From Janthinobacterium sp. 64 (GTDB lineage: Bacteria; Pseudomonadota; Gammaproteobacteria; Burkholderiales; Burkholderiaceae_D), in assembly GCF_002813325.1 (NCBI RefSeq), contig NZ_PHUG01000001.1, forward strand, positions 2,294,001 through 2,358,000: a DNA stretch of 64,000 nucleotides, in the 5' to 3' direction. This document shows positions 20,430-28,670 of this stretch, one piece after another. Both the position numbers and the translations under genes were made by a program. Position 1 is the stretch's first letter. Every line of letters begins with the position of its first letter. The notes beneath the pieces are model-generated. The model was not told the origin of the DNA. It saw only the letters and a list, made by a program, of their open reading frames with translations, and made no database searches.

Positions 20430-20450
20430 GTATATCATCTGTTGATATAC
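20430..20450 (-). promoter_or_regulatory. Inverted repeat, likely toxin-antitoxin operator
   Basis: GTATATCA (20430-20437) and TGATATAC (20443-20450) form a perfect 8-bp inverted repeat with a 5-bp spacer, 9 bases upstream of the TumE-like start. It is well placed for autoregulation by the winged-helix partner. Confidence 0.55.
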
Positions 20451-20565
20451 CACTTCTACGAAATGATCAATAAGCAGAGCCTTGGGACTACAGTCGACCA
20501 AGACATCCTGAAGCTTTGCACGGTTTTTCGCTTATGCTGGTGTTTTACCGTTCACATCGTCCGCC

Positions 20566-21360
20566 ATGATTGTCCATCTCTTGAAATGTTTCGGCGCCGC
20601 ACCCGGTGGCGGCAATGCGGCGCTGGTCGTGGAAAACGACCACGGCAGCGAATCGGCGCGCCAGACCTTCGCCCGCGAGCGGCAGGTCAGCGCCTGCGTC
20701 TTCATCGACCGGCAGGCGGACGGCGCGGAGGGATGCCTCGTGCTCGACTATTTTTATCCGCACACGCGCAGCCCCCTGTGCCTGCATGCCACGCTGGCCG
20801 CCGCACATGTGCTGCTGACGGCGCCTGGCGCGCCAGCAACCCTGACGGTGACGACGGCCATGCGCGGGCAAGCCTTGCAGCTGGTGCGCAACGCCGCCGG
20901 TCTATTCATCGGCCTGGCGCCGCAGCCGGCGCCGGCCATCATGCTGGAAAAATATGTGCCGTCCGAACTGATGGGCCAGCACATGCACTTGCTGTCGCCG
21001 CCCGTGATCGCCTCGGTCGGCAGCCCGAAGCTGCTGCTGGAAGTGGCCGACCGCACCACCCTGCGCGCGCTGCGGCCGAACCTGGAACTGATCGCCGACT
21101 GGAGTACCTTGCATCAGGTTAATGGCTGCTATGCGTATTGCCGCACGGGCGAAAACGAGTTTGAAGGGCGCAACTTCAACCACCTCGACCCGGCGCTGGA
21201 AGACAGCGCCACGGGCGTGGCGGCGGGCGCGCTGGCAGCGCATTTACAACAGTCGCTGAGTCTGTCGCAGGGCCACGTGACGGGGCAAGACTGCTTGATC
21301 CAGGCACAGTACGGCGAGGGAACAATCTGGGTCGGCGGCATGGTGCAGGCAGGCACCTGA
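20566..21360 (+). CDS. PhzF-family isomerase-like protein with an altered active site
   Basis: 264 residues, family length. PhzF-fold motifs are seen: GGGNAALVVE near the N-terminus, PLCLHATLAAAHVL in place of the usual PLCGHATLAA, and EDSATGVAAGALAAHL, which corresponds to the conserved EDPATGSAAGALAAYL. The catalytic Glu of PhzF, normally in a SET segment, aligns with Ala43 (VSACVF), so the enzyme may not catalyse the same isomerisation. The gene stands alone between the divergent toxin-antitoxin pair and a TonB receptor gene; there are no phenazine genes nearby. Function unknown. Confidence 0.8.
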   Translation: MIVHLLKCFGAAPGGGNAALVVENDHGSESARQTFARERQVSACVFIDRQADGAEGCLVLDYFYPHTRSPLCLHATLAAAHVLLTAPGAPATLTVTTAMRGQALQLVRNAAGLFIGLAPQPAPAIMLEKYVPSELMGQHMHLLSPPVIASVGSPKLLLEVADRTTLRALRPNLELIADWSTLHQVNGCYAYCRTGENEFEGRNFNHLDPALEDSATGVAAGALAAHLQQSLSLSQGHVTGQDCLIQAQYGEGTIWVGGMVQAGT

Positions 21361-21536
21361 ACGGGGCATCATGCACCAGCAGCATGCAAGAAAACAAGGG
21401 GGATCGCCACAGCCAACAAGGAAACAACAGTTAGCTGTAATTTGTAACAACAAAGCAAATTAACACTGGTGGACGATGAAATGATGGCACTAGAATCGAG
21501 TGACGAATCTAACCCATCAGCCACTTGGAGATCTGC

Positions 21537-23948
21537 GTGCCGACCCTCACCACCTTGCGTAAAGCCGTCCTCATCAGCCTCTACGGCAGCGCCGCCCTGG
21601 CCGTCTTTGCCCCGGCCGCCATGGCGCAAACCACGGACACAGGCGGCAGCGCCGCCGATGCAGGCGCCGTGCAAACGGTCAGCGTGGTCGGTTCGCGCCG
21701 GGTCGCCAGTTCCGCCACCGACACCATGGTGCCGGTCGATATCATTCCGATTTCCAAGGTGGCCGAGCAAGGCGGCCAATTCGACCTGGCGCAATCGCTG
21801 CAATACATTTCTCCCTCATTCAACTCCACGCGCCAGTCGGGCGCCGACGGGGCCGACCTGGTCGATTCAGCCGCCTTGCGCGGCCTCGGTTCCGACCAGA
21901 CCCTCGTGCTGGTGAACGGCAAACGACGCCATACGACGGCCCTCGTCAACCTGTTCGGCGCGCGCAACCGCGGCAACACGGGCACGGACATGAATGCGAT
22001 TCCCTTGCTGGCGATCAAGAACGTGCAAGTGCTGCGCGACGGCGCCGCCGCCCAGTACGGCTCGGACGCCATCGCCGGCGTGATCGACATCGAACTCAAG
22101 AAAAGCCTCGGTTGCGAAGCGGTGGCCGGCTACAGCCAGTATTCGGCAGGCGACGGCAAGAATTACATGACCTCGGCCTACTGCGGCATCGCGCTGGGCG
22201 ACAAGGGCACCCTTGCGATTACCGGCGAATACCTGGACCGGGGCCGCTCGAACCGGGCCGATGCGGACAGCATGCGCATCATCGGCGACACCAAATCCAA
22301 AAACAAAACCCTGTACGTCAATGGCGACTACGCCACCAGCGGCACGGGCAAGCTGTACTTCACGGCCGGCGCGCAGACGCGCGACGCCTCGAGCGCCGCG
22401 TTCGGCCGCGACGGCATCGGCAGCGTTGACGTCCCTGCGCGCAATTCGGCCGCCATGTACCCCGATGGTTTCGTGCCTTTCATTAACGGCAAGATCGACG
22501 ACCAGTACGCCACCATCGGCCACCGCAGCCAGATCGGCGAATGGCATGCGGACTTTTCGCAAACCTATGGCTACAACAAGATGCGCTACGACGTCAGCCA
22601 TACCTTGAACGCCTCGATCGCCAATCTCGACTTATTGAACGGCGGCAAGGGCGTCAGCGCCAGCAGCTTTGACGCGGGTGGTTTCTCGTTCCAGCAACTG
22701 ACCAGCAACGCCGATTTCAGCCGCTATTACGACACCGTGATGCGCGGCATGAACGTGGCCTTCGGCGCCGAATACCGCAGCGAGGAATACAAGATCATGG
22801 CCGGCGAACCGGGCTCCTACAGCGACGTCGACGGCGTGGGCGTGGGCGGCAATGGCCGCAGCCAGGGCTTTCCCGGCTTCCAGCCCAGCGATGTGACGAA
22901 AGCCAAACGCCACAGTATCGCCGCGTATGGCGACGTGGAACTGGACTGGACGGAGCGCCTGAAAACCCAGGCGGCTTTGCGCTATGAAAAATTCAGCGAC
23001 TTCGGTGCCACCGTGACGGGCAAGCTGGCCGCCAGCTATAAAGTGGCGCCGAACGTGCTGCTGCGCGGCTCGGCCAGCACGGGTTTCCGCGCGCCGTCGT
23101 TGCAGCAAGTATATTTCTCGTCCACCTTTACCGACTTCGTCGGCGGCGTGGCCACCGACGTGGTGCTGGCGCCGAATGGCGGCGCCGTCGCCAACGCGGC
23201 CGGCATTCCCAAGTTGAAAGAGGAGAAATCCACCAGCTTTACGTTCGGCACCACCTGGACGCCCACACAAGCCATTTCCGTCACAGCCGACCTGTACAAC
23301 ATCAAGATCAAGGACCGCATCGTGCTGTCGGGCCGTTTTAATGCCGGCAATTACCCCGACCTGGGGGCACGCCTGGCCCAGCTGGGCGTGACGGAAGCGC
23401 AATTTTTCGTCAATTCCGTCGACACGCGCACGCGCGGACTGGACCTGACGGCCTCGCACAAGGGTGAACTGGCCGGCAACCGCCTGAACACCTTCCTGGC
23501 CTTGAACCTGAGCAAAACGGAAGTAACAAAGGTCAAGACGCCCGCCTCGCTGACGGGCTTCGAGGATGTCTTGCTGTCCGAGCGCGAACGCCTGTTCATC
23601 GAACAGGGCGGCCCGCGCGCGAAAGCCACCCTGGGCTTCGACTACATCACGGGCAAGCTGGAGTCCGACCTGCGCGTCATCTACTTTGGCCCGCAAACCC
23701 TGGGCACCTTCAGCGGCACGGCCAATGGCGTGCCGAACGCCCGCTACGCGGCCAAGACCTCGGCCGACCTGAGCTTTACTTACAGCATCAGCAAGAACAC
23801 CAAGCTGACCTTTGGCGGCAACAACATCTTCAACGTCAAGCCCACCACGCAAAACGCAAACGAGACGGATAACGGTTTCAAATACGACAGCGTGCAGTTC
23901 GGCCTGAACGGCGCCTCGTACTTCGGACGGCTGTGGGTGAAGTTCTGA
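21537..23948 (+). CDS. TonB-dependent outer-membrane receptor
   Basis: 803 residues. The start is a GTG at 21537, chosen because GGAG lies six bases upstream and it opens directly into a signal peptide (LRKAVLISLYGSAALAVFAPAAMA). The plug domain (about 45-190) shows QTLVLVNGKRRH, GRNRGNTGTDMNAIPLLAIKNVQVLRDGAAAQYGSDAIAGVI pattern elements of large TonB receptors; the barrel ends SYFGRLWVKF. Two cysteines (GCEAVAGY and SAYCGIAL) in the first barrel strands may pair. Nothing in the context reveals the ligand. A strong terminator follows. Confidence 0.9.
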   Translation: MPTLTTLRKAVLISLYGSAALAVFAPAAMAQTTDTGGSAADAGAVQTVSVVGSRRVASSATDTMVPVDIIPISKVAEQGGQFDLAQSLQYISPSFNSTRQSGADGADLVDSAALRGLGSDQTLVLVNGKRRHTTALVNLFGARNRGNTGTDMNAIPLLAIKNVQVLRDGAAAQYGSDAIAGVIDIELKKSLGCEAVAGYSQYSAGDGKNYMTSAYCGIALGDKGTLAITGEYLDRGRSNRADADSMRIIGDTKSKNKTLYVNGDYATSGTGKLYFTAGAQTRDASSAAFGRDGIGSVDVPARNSAAMYPDGFVPFINGKIDDQYATIGHRSQIGEWHADFSQTYGYNKMRYDVSHTLNASIANLDLLNGGKGVSASSFDAGGFSFQQLTSNADFSRYYDTVMRGMNVAFGAEYRSEEYKIMAGEPGSYSDVDGVGVGGNGRSQGFPGFQPSDVTKAKRHSIAAYGDVELDWTERLKTQAALRYEKFSDFGATVTGKLAASYKVAPNVLLRGSASTGFRAPSLQQVYFSSTFTDFVGGVATDVVLAPNGGAVANAAGIPKLKEEKSTSFTFGTTWTPTQAISVTADLYNIKIKDRIVLSGRFNAGNYPDLGARLAQLGVTEAQFFVNSVDTRTRGLDLTASHKGELAGNRLNTFLALNLSKTEVTKVKTPASLTGFEDVLLSERERLFIEQGGPRAKATLGFDYITGKLESDLRVIYFGPQTLGTFSGTANGVPNARYAAKTSADLSFTYSISKNTKLTFGGNNIFNVKPTTQNANETDNGFKYDSVQFGLNGASYFGRLWVKF

Positions 23949-23976
23949 TCACCGTGCCTGCGTAAGAAAACAGCGG

Positions 23977-24015
23977 AAAACAGCGGCTGCGCCAGCATGG
24001 GCAGCCGCTGTTTTT
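23977..24015 (+). terminator. Rho-independent terminator of the TonB receptor gene
   Basis: AAAACAGCGGCTGC (23977-23990) pairs perfectly with GCAGCCGCTGTTTT (24001-24014) around a 10-nt loop and ends in a T-run. The flanking A and T runs allow it to work for the convergent gene as well. Confidence 0.85.
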
Positions 24016-24031
24016 ATGTCGGCGTCACCAT

Positions 24032-24433
24032 TCAATGCTCATCGCCTGCATAGATCCACATGGGTTCTGTTTTCCCGGCGCGCACGAAGCCCATGGATTC
24101 GTAGAACGCGATGGCCTTGCCGTCCGCTGTCAGCATTTGCTGGTGAAACCCCGCGTATTTTTCCAGCATGGCCGCCATCATCTTTCTGCCGACGCCCTGG
24201 CCTTGCGCCAGCGGATCGACGAGCATATGTGGAAAATAGACAACCAGATGGCCATCGGAAATGGCATTGCCGATGCCAATCAATTTGCCATCTGCGCGGG
24301 CCGTCACCAGGCTGTGGGAATTGCGCAGCGCGGCCATCAATTCTTTTGGTTTTTCTGCGGACGACCAGTGATTGGCCTTGTAGAGATCAATCACTTCTTG
24401 CTCAGCGATCACATCATTCATGGAAATTTGCAT
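24032..24433 (-). CDS. GNAT-family N-acetyltransferase
   Basis: 133 residues from MQISMNDVIAEQEV; a longer frame would add 13 residues with no ribosome-binding site. The acetyl-CoA motif is PHMLVDPLAQGQGVGRKMMAAML (Q-G-x-G-x-G-like) and the C-terminal motif is GKAIAFYESMGFVRAG. It belongs to the YdhR/GNAT small acetyltransferases that act on amines; the substrate is unknown. It converges on the receptor gene and is followed on the same strand, about 100 bp upstream, by a phosphatase gene. Confidence 0.85.
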   Translation of the reverse strand: MQISMNDVIAEQEVIDLYKANHWSSAEKPKELMAALRNSHSLVTARADGKLIGIGNAISDGHLVVYFPHMLVDPLAQGQGVGRKMMAAMLEKYAGFHQQMLTADGKAIAFYESMGFVRAGKTEPMWIYAGDEH

Positions 24434-24534
24434 CGGCACGGCCTTCTTTATGGATGACGCTGACCTTCGCAATGGGAAGGCTTGAGCGTTTCGATAACAT
24501 TACCATCTATTGTATCGTTCCACGCCCACCAGTT

Positions 24535-25083
24535 TCACATCTCATACACGCCCATGCTCCAGTAGCGGCTGCCTTGCCTGTTGCGGGCAAGCCAACCCAA
24601 TGCCTGCAACTCCTTGCCGATCAGGCGATTCATGATGCCATGTCCGACCAGCAGCACAGGCCCCTTGGCGGCCAGCGCAACAAGCCGCTCGGCGGCAATC
24701 CTGGCGCGCCGCCGGCTTAGCGTCAGCGAATCGGCTCCGCGCGCATAACCGAATAACCAGAGCAGGCGAAAAATCGCTGCCCAGGCTGCAGGCGGCAGCC
24801 AAGGTGCTCTCCAGAGCGCAAAAGGCAGCCCGGCCTCGGTGAAAATCGCCTCTTGCATGAACGGCAAGTCACCCAGTGCCCTGGCCGACGAGCATGCCCT
24901 TGGTGCCGTGCTGGCCACGATAGTTGACGCCGATAGCGCTGCCATGGCGCACTCTGCAGGTATGCCATTGTCTTTGATGAGCGATTGGTTGTAGAGATCA
25001 ATCCACGCTCCCATTTGCATGGGCGCTATCCAGCCCCCCTTGGCGAGGCCAGGCTCGCCGTGACGCATCAGTGTTATTCGCAT
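24535..25083 (-). CDS. Histidine phosphatase superfamily protein
   Basis: 182 residues. The N-terminal MRITLMRHGEPG contains the phosphate-binding RHG motif with the catalytic His at position 8, and a second His sits in VLLVGHGIMNRLIG near the C-terminus. These define the branch-1 histidine phosphatases (phosphoglycerate mutase-like). The substrate cannot be told from the sequence. The middle part (LWRAPWLPPAAWAAIFRLLWLFG) is unusually hydrophobic and Trp-rich for the family, which suggests a lipid-like substrate or membrane contact. No operon partner is obvious. Confidence 0.85.
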   Translation of the reverse strand: MRITLMRHGEPGLAKGGWIAPMQMGAWIDLYNQSLIKDNGIPAECAMAALSASTIVASTAPRACSSARALGDLPFMQEAIFTEAGLPFALWRAPWLPPAAWAAIFRLLWLFGYARGADSLTLSRRRARIAAERLVALAAKGPVLLVGHGIMNRLIGKELQALGWLARNRQGSRYWSMGVYEM

Positions 25084-25206
25084 GTAGTCAGATAGCCTCG
25101 CACATTTATCAGTCTGTTCAGCACGGCCGCAGTGAACAATGTTTGCCCTGCGGCGGAAAGCACGGATAATAGCGCCTAACTCATAAGCACAGTATTGGAT
25201 TACCTC

Positions 25207-27405
25207 ATGGAAATTAAAGTCAACTTTCTCGACAAGCTGCGTCTCGAAGCCAAGTTCGACGATTTTACCGTCATCGCCGACCAGCCCATCCGCTACAAGG
25301 GCGATGGCTCGGCGCCTGGCCCGTTCGATTACTTCTTGGCATCATCGGCACTGTGCGCGGCCTACTTCGTGAAGTTGTATTGCGATACGCGCAATATTTC
25401 CACCGAAAACATCCGCCTGTCGCAAAACAATATCGTCGATCCGGAAAACCGTTACCAACAGATTTTCAAGATCCAGGTCGAGCTGCCGGCCGATATCTCG
25501 GCCAAGGACCGCCAGGGCATCCTGCGCTCGATCGACCGTTGCACGGTGAAAAAAGTGGTGCAAGCAGGGCCAGAATTCGTCATTGAAGAAGTCGCGAACC
25601 TGGACGCCGATGCGCAATCCTTGCTGATGCTCAATCCGACCAGCGAAGCCAGCACCTATATCGTGGGCAAGGATTTGCCGCTGGAACAGACCATCGCGAA
25701 TATGTCGGGCCTGCTGGCGGGCCTGGGCATCAAGATTGAAATCGCCTCGTGGCGCAACATCATTCCGAACGTGTGGTCGCTGCATATCCGCGACGCGCAC
25801 TCGCCCATGTGCTTTACCAACGGCAAGGGCGCGACCAAGGAAAGCGCGCTGGCATCGGCCCTGGGCGAGTATATCGAGCGCCTCAGCAACAACCATTTCT
25901 ACGCCGGTTCGTTCTGGGGCGAGGACATCGCCAACGCGGACTTTGTCCATTACCCGAACGAGCGCTGGTTCAAGCCGGGCCGCAAGGATGCGCTGCCGAA
26001 AGAGATACTCGACGAGTATTGCCTCGACATCTACAATCCCGATGGCGAGCTGCGCGGCTCGCACCTGATCGACACCAACTCCGGCAATGCCGAGCGCGGC
26101 ATCTGCTCGCTGCCGTATGTGCGCCATTCCGATGGCAAGGTCGTGTATTTCCCCTCGAACCTGATCGAAAACCTGTACGTCAGCAATGGCATGAGTGCCG
26201 GCAATACCCTGGTTGAAGCGCAGGTGCAATGTCTGTCGGAAATTTTTGAGCGGGCCGTCAAGCGCGAAATCCTCGAAGGCGAAATCGCCCTGCCCGACGT
26301 GCCGCAGGACGTGCTGGCGAAATACCCGGGCATCCTGGCCGGCATCGCCGGCCTGGAAGAACAGGGCTTCCCCGTGCTGGTCAAGGATGCGTCGCTGGGC
26401 GGCGTGTACCCGGTGATGTGCGTCACCCTGATGAACCCGCGCACGGGTGGCGTGTTTGCCTCGTTCGGCGCGCACCCGAGCCTGGAAGTGGCGCTCGAGC
26501 GCAGCCTGACGGAATTGCTGCAGGGCCGCAGCTTTGAAGGCCTCAACGATTTGCCGCAGCCGACCTTTGCCAGCGAAGCCGTCACCGAACCGAACAACTT
26601 CGTCGAACACTTCATCGATTCGAGCGGCATCGTCTCGTGGCGCTTCTTCAGCGCGAAAGCTGATTACGATTTTGTCGAGTGGGATTTTTCCGGCCACGGC
26701 GAGAACTCGAATGCCGAGGAAGCGGCAACCCTGTTCGGCATCCTCGCCGGGATGGGCAAGGAAGTCTACACGGCCGAGTACGACCAGCTGGGCGCCACCG
26801 CCTGCCGCATCCTCGTGCCCGGCTATTCGGAAGTGTATCCCGTCGAAGATCTGATCTGGGACAACACCAACAAGGCGCTCCTGTTCCGCGCCGACATCCT
26901 GAACTTGCATCAGTTGGACGATGCCAGCCTGGAAGACTTGCTCGAGCGCCTGGAAAACAGCGAGCTCGACGAGTACGGCGACATCGCCACCCTGATCGGC
27001 ATCGAGTTTGACGAAAATACGGTCTGGGGCCAGCTGACGACGCTGGAACTGAAGCTGCTGATTCATCTGGTTCTGCAGCAGTTCGAGGAAGCGAAAGAGC
27101 TGGTGGAAACCTTCCTGCAGTACAACGACAACACGCTCGAACGCAAACTGTTTTATCAAGCCTTGAACGTGGTGCTGGAAGTGGAACTCGACGACGAGCT
27201 GGAACTCGACGATTACGTCGTCAATTTCCGCCGCATGTTTGGCGACGCCCGCATGGACGCGGTGCTGGGCTCGATGGACGGCAGCGTGCGCTTCTTCGGC
27301 CTGACCCCGACCAGCATGCAACTGGAAGGCCTCGACCGGCACCAGCGCCTGATCGACAGCTTCAAGAAGCTGCACGCGGCGCGCGCCAAGTCGGCGACCC
27401 GCTAG
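25207..27405 (+). CDS. OsmC-domain/YcaO-domain fusion protein
   Basis: 732 residues; start set at the ATG giving MEIKVNFLDK, though its ribosome-binding site is weak. Residues about 1-135 form an OsmC-like domain (PIRYKGDGSAPGPFDYFLASSALCAAYFVKLYC, including the reactive-type Cys, and IDRCTVKKVV with a second Cys). Residues about 150-560 are YcaO (SALASALGEYIERLSNNHF, AQVQCLSEIFERAVK), the ATP-dependent cyclodehydratase/thioamidation fold. The acidic C-terminal part is helical, like the E. coli YcaO tail. The natural substrate of the fused type is unknown; no precursor-peptide gene is visible nearby. A 12-bp hairpin follows the stop. Confidence 0.9.
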   Translation: MEIKVNFLDKLRLEAKFDDFTVIADQPIRYKGDGSAPGPFDYFLASSALCAAYFVKLYCDTRNISTENIRLSQNNIVDPENRYQQIFKIQVELPADISAKDRQGILRSIDRCTVKKVVQAGPEFVIEEVANLDADAQSLLMLNPTSEASTYIVGKDLPLEQTIANMSGLLAGLGIKIEIASWRNIIPNVWSLHIRDAHSPMCFTNGKGATKESALASALGEYIERLSNNHFYAGSFWGEDIANADFVHYPNERWFKPGRKDALPKEILDEYCLDIYNPDGELRGSHLIDTNSGNAERGICSLPYVRHSDGKVVYFPSNLIENLYVSNGMSAGNTLVEAQVQCLSEIFERAVKREILEGEIALPDVPQDVLAKYPGILAGIAGLEEQGFPVLVKDASLGGVYPVMCVTLMNPRTGGVFASFGAHPSLEVALERSLTELLQGRSFEGLNDLPQPTFASEAVTEPNNFVEHFIDSSGIVSWRFFSAKADYDFVEWDFSGHGENSNAEEAATLFGILAGMGKEVYTAEYDQLGATACRILVPGYSEVYPVEDLIWDNTNKALLFRADILNLHQLDDASLEDLLERLENSELDEYGDIATLIGIEFDENTVWGQLTTLELKLLIHLVLQQFEEAKELVETFLQYNDNTLERKLFYQALNVVLEVELDDELELDDYVVNFRRMFGDARMDAVLGSMDGSVRFFGLTPTSMQLEGLDRHQRLIDSFKKLHAARAKSATR

Positions 27406-27410
27406 GACAG

Positions 27411-27438
27411 CAAGCGGCTGACGGGAGTCAGCCGCTTG
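27411..27438. terminator. Bidirectional hairpin between convergent genes
   Basis: CAAGCGGCTGAC and GTCAGCCGCTTG form a perfect 12-bp stem with a GGGA loop. It lies 5 bases after the YcaO-type stop and includes the stop codon of the convergent CoaD-HD gene. No T-run is present. Confidence 0.5.
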
Positions 27439-28576
27439 CCAGCGCCGCGATCTCCTTCTGCATGTTTTCAATCGCCCGCGCGTTGTACTGGTCGGCGAAA
27501 TACGCATCGCCAAACAGCTGGCCCGCCTGCGCCTTGCTGCATAAATGCTGCAGCGCCAGGCCCCGCTGCGCGTTGAAGCGCACGGGGTCCACGTGCGCGT
27601 ATTCTCTTCCGATGGCTTGCGTATAGGCGTGATACACCTCGTCATCCTGCCCCAGGATGGCCAGGTCGGCGCTGAGCATGGCGTCCTTCAGCGCGTGGCT
27701 GATGCCCGGCCCCTGGAAATGGTCGGTGGCGCGTATCAATTGCGCCACATCAAGGTTGTCGCCCGCATCGAGGCCGCTGGCCAGCCACAGCTGGGCACTG
27801 GCCTCTTCGCTCGAATACAGGGCCTCGTCGTCGTGGCTGTAGACGGCGTCATGGAACCAGAACGCTTTCTTGACCAGCGCACTGTCGCGTTTGGGCGCAT
27901 AGGTATTGTCGGCCCACACGCGGATCTCGGCCAGGCCGTGCACCAGATGGTCGAGGTTGTGATAATGGCGCTCCGCGCCGCCATACGCCTGTGGTCCCGT
28001 CAGGTGCGCGAACCAGTGATCCGCCAGCGCGATGTCATCTTGCGAGGCGGTCGCGTAATTCCACAGCGCTTCCCACTCCTTGCGCAGGCAGTCGAGTATC
28101 CACGCCTGGTAGGCGGGGCCGGGGACGAATTTTTTCATGGTCCAGTTCCAGCCGACAGGCCCTTCCAGCGCCTTGACGAAGCTGGAGCTGACGGAACCGA
28201 GGTCGCGCGGCGGCATGACGAAAATCGTCTTGGCGCCCGCAAGCACGTCCACATTCGTTTGCTGGATCAGGTTTTCATAGTCGAAATCGGCCGTCGTGCG
28301 GATGCCGCGGATCAGGTAGTCGCAGCCATGCTTTTTCGCCGCGCGCGCCGTGTAGTCGCCCTTGACGATGACCACCTGCACATTGTCCCAGCCGCACTCG
28401 CGCGCGCTCTGTTCGATGATGCGCTTGCGGTCTTCGGCGGGAAATTGGGGACGCTTGGCGGGGTTTTGCGACAGGAACACGATCACCTCGTCGGCGAGCG
28501 AACGCGCTTCGCCGATCACCCACATATGGCCATTGGTGATGGGATCGAGGGTGCCTGAAAAGCCGATCTTCTGCAT
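27428..28576 (-). CDS. CoaD-like adenylyltransferase fused to an HD-type phosphohydrolase
   Basis: 382 residues. Residues 1-about 160 match phosphopantetheine adenylyltransferase: GTLDPITNGHMW (the T/GxxH nucleotide motif), NPAKRPQF, YLIRGIRTTADFDYE and PPRDLGSVSSSFVKAL. Residues about 165-382 are a COG4339-type HD domain: ERHYHNLDHLVHGLAE, then AFWFHDAVYSHDDEALYSSEEASA and IRATDHFQG, the metal-binding His and Asp residues. CoaD makes dephospho-CoA, while HD proteins usually cleave phosphate esters, so the fusion may make and break a nucleotide link. A separate coaD is expected elsewhere in the genome. The fused gene is intact; function is unproven. Confidence 0.82.
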   Translation of the reverse strand: MQKIGFSGTLDPITNGHMWVIGEARSLADEVIVFLSQNPAKRPQFPAEDRKRIIEQSARECGWDNVQVVIVKGDYTARAAKKHGCDYLIRGIRTTADFDYENLIQQTNVDVLAGAKTIFVMPPRDLGSVSSSFVKALEGPVGWNWTMKKFVPGPAYQAWILDCLRKEWEALWNYATASQDDIALADHWFAHLTGPQAYGGAERHYHNLDHLVHGLAEIRVWADNTYAPKRDSALVKKAFWFHDAVYSHDDEALYSSEEASAQLWLASGLDAGDNLDVAQLIRATDHFQGPGISHALKDAMLSADLAILGQDDEVYHAYTQAIGREYAHVDPVRFNAQRGLALQHLCSKAQAGQLFGDAYFADQYNARAIENMQKEIAALASG

Positions 28577-28670
28577 GCTGCGCTCCGTTTGCTTGATTGC
28601 TTATTGCGCAGACAATATATGCCAGCGGCGCGCGCGTCAATGCAACATGCCAAAGATCATGATCAAAATA

